Part shown: positions 41,309-47,236 of the stretch, in pieces | How positions within the stretch are numbered: position 1 is the first letter of the stretch | Layout: each line of letters opens with the position of its first letter | Origin: Branchiostoma floridae | Taxonomy: Eukaryota; Chordata; Leptocardii; Amphioxiformes; Branchiostomatidae | Length of the DNA stretch: 47,236 nt | Assembly (NCBI RefSeq): GCF_000003815.2 | Contig: NC_049988.1 | Coordinates: 13,932,557 to 13,979,792, forward strand | Direction: 5' to 3' | Program-made: the position numbers and the translations under genes | Notes under the pieces: generated by a model | Database searches by the model: none | What the model was told of the DNA's origin: nothing | Seen by the model: the letters and a program-made list of their open reading frames with translations, nothing else

Positions 41309-42639
41309 CTTCGAGTTGCGACAGTCGTTTCCAGCCAATGCTTTCAGCGCCATGACATCAGACTTGTTGAAGAGCGAGGCAGACGATTTGGCAGCGGACA
41401 TCACAGTGGACATGGACATCAGGTCAGAGGTCGCTACCTCCGTGCCACGCCTTCCGCCGCCTTGCTGGTCAGACTCATCATCCAGGTCAGCATGTACCTG
41501 CGACAGTCCGTCCAGAATCCAGGACCCTGTCATGGCGACGGTGACCTTGCCTGTGTCTGGAATCTGTGGAGCGACGAACGAGTGCAGGAAATCTCCGAAC
41601 GCGCGCCCCCTTGTAGAGTCGATTGCCAGCCTGCCGGACAGTCCGTTCTGCCATTCTGCCTCGCGGGTAAGCCGGTGTGCAAGAACCACCTGAGCATCGG
41701 TTGTCCGGGTTACCTGACAGGTGTCGTAAATCAGGTTGACGGCATCATAGGCCAGCGGGGCAAACACGGAAGGCGAGCGTTTCAGACGATCAGCAAGCTT
41801 CTGCATCTTGCGCATCCTCCGTTTGCTGTGAAGCCCCTCCCCTGCGTAGGCCAGTCCGTACAAGCCTACCGTTTGTGCAGACTGCTTTGCGTCATCAGAA
41901 CGCAGAATGTCCTCTCGGAGAGCCAAGGAGTCCCCGGTGTACCACATGCGGCCCAACAGGGTGCTGTCACCATTGGCTGCTTCCAGAATAAACTGGGCTT
42001 CAGAATACGACACAAGGAGGACGACTGCATCTGGGTTGTCCCTGAGGGCGTCGCGAAGTTGTTCAGTCAGCCTCCGGGCTTCTTCCTTGTTGGTGATTGT
42101 CCCCGGTGCGTAGCTGATACTGGTACTGACTGTGATGTCATTCACCAGATCGTCTGCCAGGTCGCGAATCCTCTGCACCAGGTCCGTAGAGTAGATGTCC
42201 TCGATGTGTACCGGGATGACGACGGAAACGCTGCTACTTTGCATTTTGAGGTACAAGGCCAGAGCAAGAGCATGGTCGCCCATGCTGAGTCGTATGGTGT
42301 TCGTGGCGTTGGTCAGTCGTTCGGATGTTGCTCGTGGAGAAATGAAGACCGCGTCCGGTGCGTTCACCATCGCCCACTCCGCCACATGGACCGCGTGTCT
42401 GCTGGTGTCGGGACCCACGAAGAGACGCACGCCCTGCTGGCTGTACAGGCGGCGGAAAGTTTGCAGAGCCCCGTCTGGAGATCCATCGTAGTCCCCGGTG
42501 TGGACCTGGATGCCCGCAGCTGACGGTACCTTCTCCCGATGGGCACGGATGTCATCCACGGCCAACATCGCTGCTTCCTTCATGGCCTCCGCTGACTGGA
42601 CGTCGCTCCGAAACAGCAGACCCACCTTGACGGTTTCCT
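41309..42639 (-). CDS. Copy 3 exon 2, type 1 periplasmic-binding-fold ectodomain
   Basis: This 1331-nt exon, acceptor AACAG and donor TCGAAG|GTATC, phase 1 to 0, has no stop. It encodes residues 48-491. The ligand-binding domain (about 53-429) shows VGLLF at the first strand, EAAMLAVDDIRAH, VHTGDYDGSPDGA, RLFVGPDTSRHAV, FISPRATSERLTNAT, IPVHIEDIYSTDL, DAVVLLVSYSEAQFI, MWYTGDSLALRED and FAPLAYDAVNLIYDT. These fit the LivK/ANF-receptor fold (Peripla_BP_6 type). A Ser/Met-rich acidic linker (430-491) follows. NAT and NKS are possible glycosylation sites. The usual attachments of the animal ANF-receptor families (cyclase, kinase, channel or GPCR parts) are absent. Confidence 0.9.
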
Positions 42640-42863
42640 CTGTTATTTTTTAAAATGATGAAAGCTACGTGGATTATTGTTGCTTTACTCAAGAATAATT
42701 TTAATTTGAATTGTTTCTCAAAATTATCAAGGTAAAAACCCGAATGAGGTCCGTTTGGAGCAAGCGACAAGCGAGAGCGAGCGGTAGCCACAGAGTATGT
42801 TACCTGGGCTAGTTTGTTACAAACAGTTAAAGAGAATATGTTAGAGTAAAGGATTTAGCCAAC
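42640..42863 (-). other. Copy 3 intron 1
   Basis: A 224-nt intron between donor AAAG|GTTGG and acceptor AACAG. It lacks the transposons found in intron 1 of copy 1 and shows the simpler state. Confidence 0.7.
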
Positions 42864-43021
42864 CTTTGCGCTCGTTGCATCGTTGTATTGTCAAGCCGAC
42901 GGCGAGTCCGATGACTATGGCCAGCACGGCTCCGCTTGCCACCACCCCGATCAACAGGCTGCGGTACTTGAACCTCAGGTTCCTCGTTTCCTTATAATCT
43001 GCCATTTTGTTGGTCCGTCCT
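42864..43021 (-). CDS. Copy 3 exon 1, N-terminal signal anchor
   Basis: The ATG at 43005 is in strong context (CAAAATGGC). An acceptor TTTCAG lies 16 bases upstream (exon boundary 43021), so there should be a non-coding first exon further up. The 142 coding nt end in phase 1 at AAAG|GTTGG. The peptide begins MADYKETRNLRFKYR (basic cytosolic tail), then a hydrophobic helix of about 23 residues (17-39) with SGAVLAIVIGLAVG, then TIQRCNERK. This is a type II signal anchor rather than a cleaved signal, because of the long basic N-region. Confidence 0.85.
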
Positions 43022-46000
43022 CTGAAACAAGTGTGTAGTTTGACCTTTACCGATTGTCACCCATGTATGCTGTTGACGAAGCCTTTACTCATTGTAAGTG
43101 AAGGCCATAACAATAAATCGCACTCACGTTGTTTGATTTTTATTGTTAACATTGTCAACATGGAAGACACACGAGACAATGTACAAATAAATCACCTTTT
43201 AACAGGTCAGCAAAATCTTCACAAACAAAGTCACCTCCGGCTGTAAATATATACACTTTAAGTTGGCTTAACCTGCAAAAGCAATCAGCGATGGAAAAAA
43301 ACGCTGATACCTAAACCTAGAGTTCTGTTTAACTTAGGGTATACATCACACTGACTATAATTTCTCTGTACCCGCTGAGATAGGTTCCATGTATTTCGTT
43401 GGTAGCTGGTTCTTGTATACTGCCACATATTCCATGAACATTTCTAGAGATTTATGATACACATTTGTTAACTTAATAAACTTAAGAGACACGCGTTGAT
43501 AACGCACTAAACCAGAGAACTCGGCGACAAGGACCCAATAAAGAACAAATAGATTGTGTGTACTGTACAGTGGCCATTTGATGTTTTGTCATGCTTCTGC
43601 ATCTCGGTTGAACATACCAAATTTGCAATGTCAAGAGCTTCAGTGTTAGGAGGTGAACCATAATTCGATCTTGTAATACTCTGAAGAAAATAGATTCATG
43701 TGGAACTCTGGTACAACAGAACAGTAAGACCCTTTCCCGACGTCTTTCACATTAATATGAGCTCACGAAGTACATGTTGTAGATCAGTCACATTGGCGTT
43801 GCGATCTATATAGCTGGCAGAACGTGTCTCCATGAGTAAATAACACCATGGATAACCCTGACACACGCATACAGGGATTCAAGAAGAAGAAATGGGGCGT
43901 ACTGGTCTCTAATTAAAGGAACGTTCCCTGCCAAATACACCTTCCTGCCATACCGTAACGCAAGACACAGGGCAGTATGGGATTTTGTCACCATATGCCT
44001 TATAAGAAAAGTAAAACCCTATGATTGCACACGCATTACTTTACAACAGACTACATACAGTAGACATTGGCTTTCAGTTTGGGCTTTCTAGCAGCTTTCT
44101 TTAGAACTGCAGGGGCGTTTCATTTACAAACTTTGAAAGAGGATAGATGAAGAACGGATGAAAGAGTTTTCATGATTTTTGGCCTGTTGGTAACTTTGAT
44201 GGAGACCAATATAATGCAATTATTGCAACTGTAATAAACTATATCGAAATTATGATTAATGATAAAAATTTGTATTTCTATGTTTTATTAATTTGACATC
44301 ATTTGGATAATTGATGAGATGTTAAAACATCTTCCTGAATATTGTAATGAGACAAAGTACTTGGCTTTTGTATGAAATTACGCTGTTTGAATAAACGTTC
44401 AGGAGTTTCAGTTTCGTACAAACCCTTTCAGTGTCACATATAAAGCAAGGAATTCTAAGGCATAATCGTATCGGTTTCACCTTGTACACACATTACCCCA
44501 GTGCCTTGCGAAAGTACCTCATTCAGTGAAAGTAAAAGTGAAAGTGAATTGGAACACAGAAAATTTTAAATGCTTGCCTGGAGATGTGGGGGTCAGCTTT
44601 AGGGATCGTCTTGCTCTACATAGAGTCAGATGCCCTTATTTTAGATACCCAAGATACAACTAGATTCATCATCAGACATTTTAAAAACAGTGTCTGTTAT
44701 GGGATTCACACACACACACACATACAGCCATGCCTATTGTTTCCGAGGATGGCCAACAACTTTAGAACGTACCTCGTAGGACCGCCCAAAAGATCACATT
44801 AGGCCATATGTCGATTACATTATATGGATGACATGCTCTCAAAACCCGGGTTTGGGCCCAAAACTGATACGAGCGTGCAGAAAAAAACTGGCAAAAGAAA
44901 TTCTCTATGTAACTAAGGTGGTCCAGGCCATGTTACAGCTATCACTTGGGGTCGGAGTGAAAATGGGTATAAGTCAGCCATACACATTTCAAATTGACTC
45001 AGATTTGCAGGAGAGTTAGATTGGATGTGTATCGTTGCGTCTAAGTAATTTTCGTATTGATATATTGTATTAATTTGTTTGTTTTAGTAAATTAATAAAG
45101 TCTTTTTTTTGGGTAGAAAATGTAGTTTAAAGAACCATTCCGAAAGTTCAATACTTGTGTTTTTTTGTGTATAGCTGCTAATACTTACCTTTGGACAGAA
45201 ACTGGGTGATTATAATGATACTATATTTCCTTCTCCTGAAAAAGCATTATTTGTCTATATTATTGATGGATATTTTAGGGTAGTTCTTTCCTTTCTGGCT
45301 TATATAAAATCTACGGAATCATTTTCCTAGATTTTTGGCTGTTTTTAGAGTAGACAAGGACATGGCCGATCATCTAACGTTATTTTCGTGTTTCCTGAAA
45401 GGTTACTATAGTCCTTTAAAATGGTTTAAAGTTTGTACTATTAATCTTACCTACAGAGGCATGTTCTCCAACCAATCAATCTGACAGCCTAATCACTTAG
45501 CTTATTTAGCACCTCATTGAGAAGCAATTATAAGTAATTGACACTTGCACCGGGGCTCAGCTGGTGCTATTGTTATGCGTAGTGTGGTCTGTCAGGTTTG
45601 TCTTTCGTCTTTCACCTTACCATACTCCAATGCCCATCCAAAACACAAAATAATGACATGAAAAGACAACTGTAAAATTTACAAAAGTTACATTTCGATT
45701 AATGAAGGCTCAGGAATTCCTTTTTTTTCTTTAGCAGTCGAAGTACTGTTCATAGCTGGGCACATAACTAATGATCCAAGGTGAACTGAATGATTGAATT
45801 CTATGTAGTTAATTTTGGTGATAAAATGAAGACCTAAAATATCAACCTACGTGTGGCTTCTTCACCGATATTGTGCTTCATTCAGTGTCCCGAGGCTGTA
45901 GTGAGACCCCAGGAATAGACAAGATCGGCAGCGCATAATGTCAAAAAGACTTTACATAGAATGTAGTGTTACTATTAGGAAAATTTGGATATGAGTCAAT

Positions 46001-46351
46001 CGGCAATACACATTGTAACTACAGAGTAGACATTAGTACTAGTAATCAGTTTGAGTTGGTCATGTCCATTGTATGATGCAATACAGATAACATCTGCACC
46101 AATTTGAATTGATAAAGAAGATATAGAGTTAGCAGTTTGAAAAAAAGGTACTTTCAAATTGGCTTTTAAAAAGCTTCAAAATTATCCAACGTAAACGAAC
46201 GGGCGCCAAAACCTATACGTCTTACTGTCCCCTCCAAGCGCTATGGAAGATACCGACTAGTGGTGGGTACAAAAACTAATTTTTCTTTAAAAGAAACGAA
46301 CCTGGTAAAATTCATCAGTAGACCGGATATTGGGCCGATGGAAAATTAACA
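43022..46351. other. Upstream region of copy 3, no gene supported
   Basis: It should contain the non-coding first exon and promoter of copy 3, but I cannot locate them. Open frames at 44584-44802 and 44828-45019 (plus) and 43806-43994 (minus) lack domains or splice support. A short (CA)n tract is at 44708-44721. The phrase GGACTGCAGGGGCGTTTCAT-like near 44105-44125 echoes the intron repeats. Confidence 0.45.
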
Positions 46352-46451
46352 NNNNNNNNNNNNNNNNNNNNNNNNNNNNNNNNNNNNNNNNNNNNNNNNN
46401 NNNNNNNNNNNNNNNNNNNNNNNNNNNNNNNNNNNNNNNNNNNNNNNNNNN
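46352..46451. other. Assembly gap (100 N)
   Basis: Exactly 100 N, probably a gap of unknown size. Confidence 0.99.
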
Positions 46452-46466
46452 TACATTGTATATCGC

Positions 46467-46514
46467 CAGCTTTGATACTATTTCTAAGGCACCGTAGGGT
46501 CTGCTTGGAGACTA
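46467..46514. mobile_element. Right end of the 6645-type MITE
   Basis: CCAGCTTTGATACTATTTC through GTCTGCTTGGAGACTA matches the right terminus at 6901-6949 with about two differences. The left part would fall in the adjacent gap. Confidence 0.7.
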
Positions 46515-47236
46515 AAGTAGAGTAGAGATTATTGTAATTTCTAACAAATTCCCACTGGTCTCAAGACGATCACTTTCAGTCCGCTCCGAAATTTTCATTC
46601 CACATAGAGTAGACATGAACTTGTCAAAGACGACGGCATGTCTATCATGGTCGCAACCACCCGGAGTTGAGGACGCAAGTTTCACATACAATCTGGTCCA
46701 GCTTCAGGTCCGGACCTGTACTTGATCCTCTGAAACTGGACCTGACCTGGATCTGCATTTTCTGTACCGGTACCCACCCCTTGAATGACGACCAAGTTCA
46801 GAACAGGAGATATCAAAGCCAGAAATTCCGCTTCAGCACAGATATTATCTCCGTGACAAGCATACAGTAGATACTACCATAACATTTATATACCTACGTT
46901 TCTCGGAGGTAAGTAAACTAGCATGAAAAGAGTGCTGAAACGGCATAACTTGTGGTTCACTAAAGCAAGGATTTACACACCTGTACGACTGCACGGAAGT
47001 TGAGAGCTGCGTTACTGCGCGTCCTCGGCACGAATGAAGACTTGTGAAAAACTTCTCGCCTTTTATACGTTTCCTCTCAGTGGGCTTGGCACAAAGCCAT
47101 GCATATCTTATCATAGCCCCTGGTCAGCAAACAGCAGGGATTTACGTAATAGATAGATCATGGGAGTGTCCTGACTATGTGGATTTGTACTGCTAATCCT
47201 CTCGATTACTTCAATAGGTAAAATGGGTTGCACTGC
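46515..47236. other. Right edge of window, no gene supported
   Basis: The TCCGGACCTG / TGGACCTGACCTGG words at 46708-46750 resemble 17415-17460 inside the second LINE-borne MITE. The frames at 46667-46870 and 46845-47114 are without domains. Confidence 0.4.

Noticed and set aside
41462-42523. 353-codon open frame on the plus strand
   Set aside because: Antisense shadow of copy 3 exon 2. The minus-strand frame has domain motifs, splice sites and conservation; this one has none.
44584-45019. Two plus-strand frames upstream of copy 3
   Set aside because: No domain, no splice pattern and no second copy; probably chance open frames.

Overview
The window looks like animal genomic DNA, most likely from a cephalochordate (amphioxus, Branchiostoma). 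The basis is intron-split genes with GT-AG junctions, animal-type LINEs, many short inverted-repeat transposons and dense repeats of the kind common in amphioxus. The species call is inference. I saw no bacterial operon, rRNA, tRNA or CRISPR. Three assembly gaps lie at 13025-13225, 14722-14821 and 46352-46451.

The real genes form a tandem family on the minus strand. Each encodes a membrane-anchored protein: a short basic tail and N-terminal signal-anchor helix, a large extracellular domain with the type 1 periplasmic-binding fold (LivK / ANF-receptor type), a conserved Cys-containing exon, a polybasic Arg cluster followed by a Gly/Ala/Cys-rich stretch, and a final exon with a C-terminal transmembrane helix. 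Copy 3 (43021 down to 28054) is complete: seven coding exons, 2298 coding nt, 765 residues, all phases agreeing. Copy 2 is only a last exon (13978-14220) running into a gap. Copy 1 (4791 to below position 1) has six exons here; its last exon should lie some 50-60 bases beyond the left edge, because positions 1-500 match the intron that precedes the last exon of copy 2.

Layout: 1-4791 copy 1 with two TTA-flanked transposons in or beside intron 1; 4792-13977 intergenic repeats, including a duplicated composite block and a MITE whose empty site is also present; 13978-14721 copy 2 remnant; 14822-19346 a dead L1/Tx1-like LINE hit by two MITEs, one carrying five regularly spaced CArG boxes; 19347-28053 intergenic repeats, retroelement fragments, a degenerate SGNH-like segment and tandem duplications; 28054-43021 copy 3, its introns swollen by dispersed repeats, a 5'-truncated CR1/L2-group LINE and a stray duplicate of the end of its own exon 2; 43022-47236 upstream region with little recognisable.

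The paralogues appear to do one job, probably extracellular small-ligand binding at the cell surface. The ligand and signalling output cannot be read from sequence. Exons 2, 3, 6 and 7 are strongly conserved between copies while exons 4 and 5 differ greatly. Transposons have altered splice boundaries: one terminus appears to supply the exon 4 donor of copy 3, and another element sits at the exon 1 donor of copy 1.
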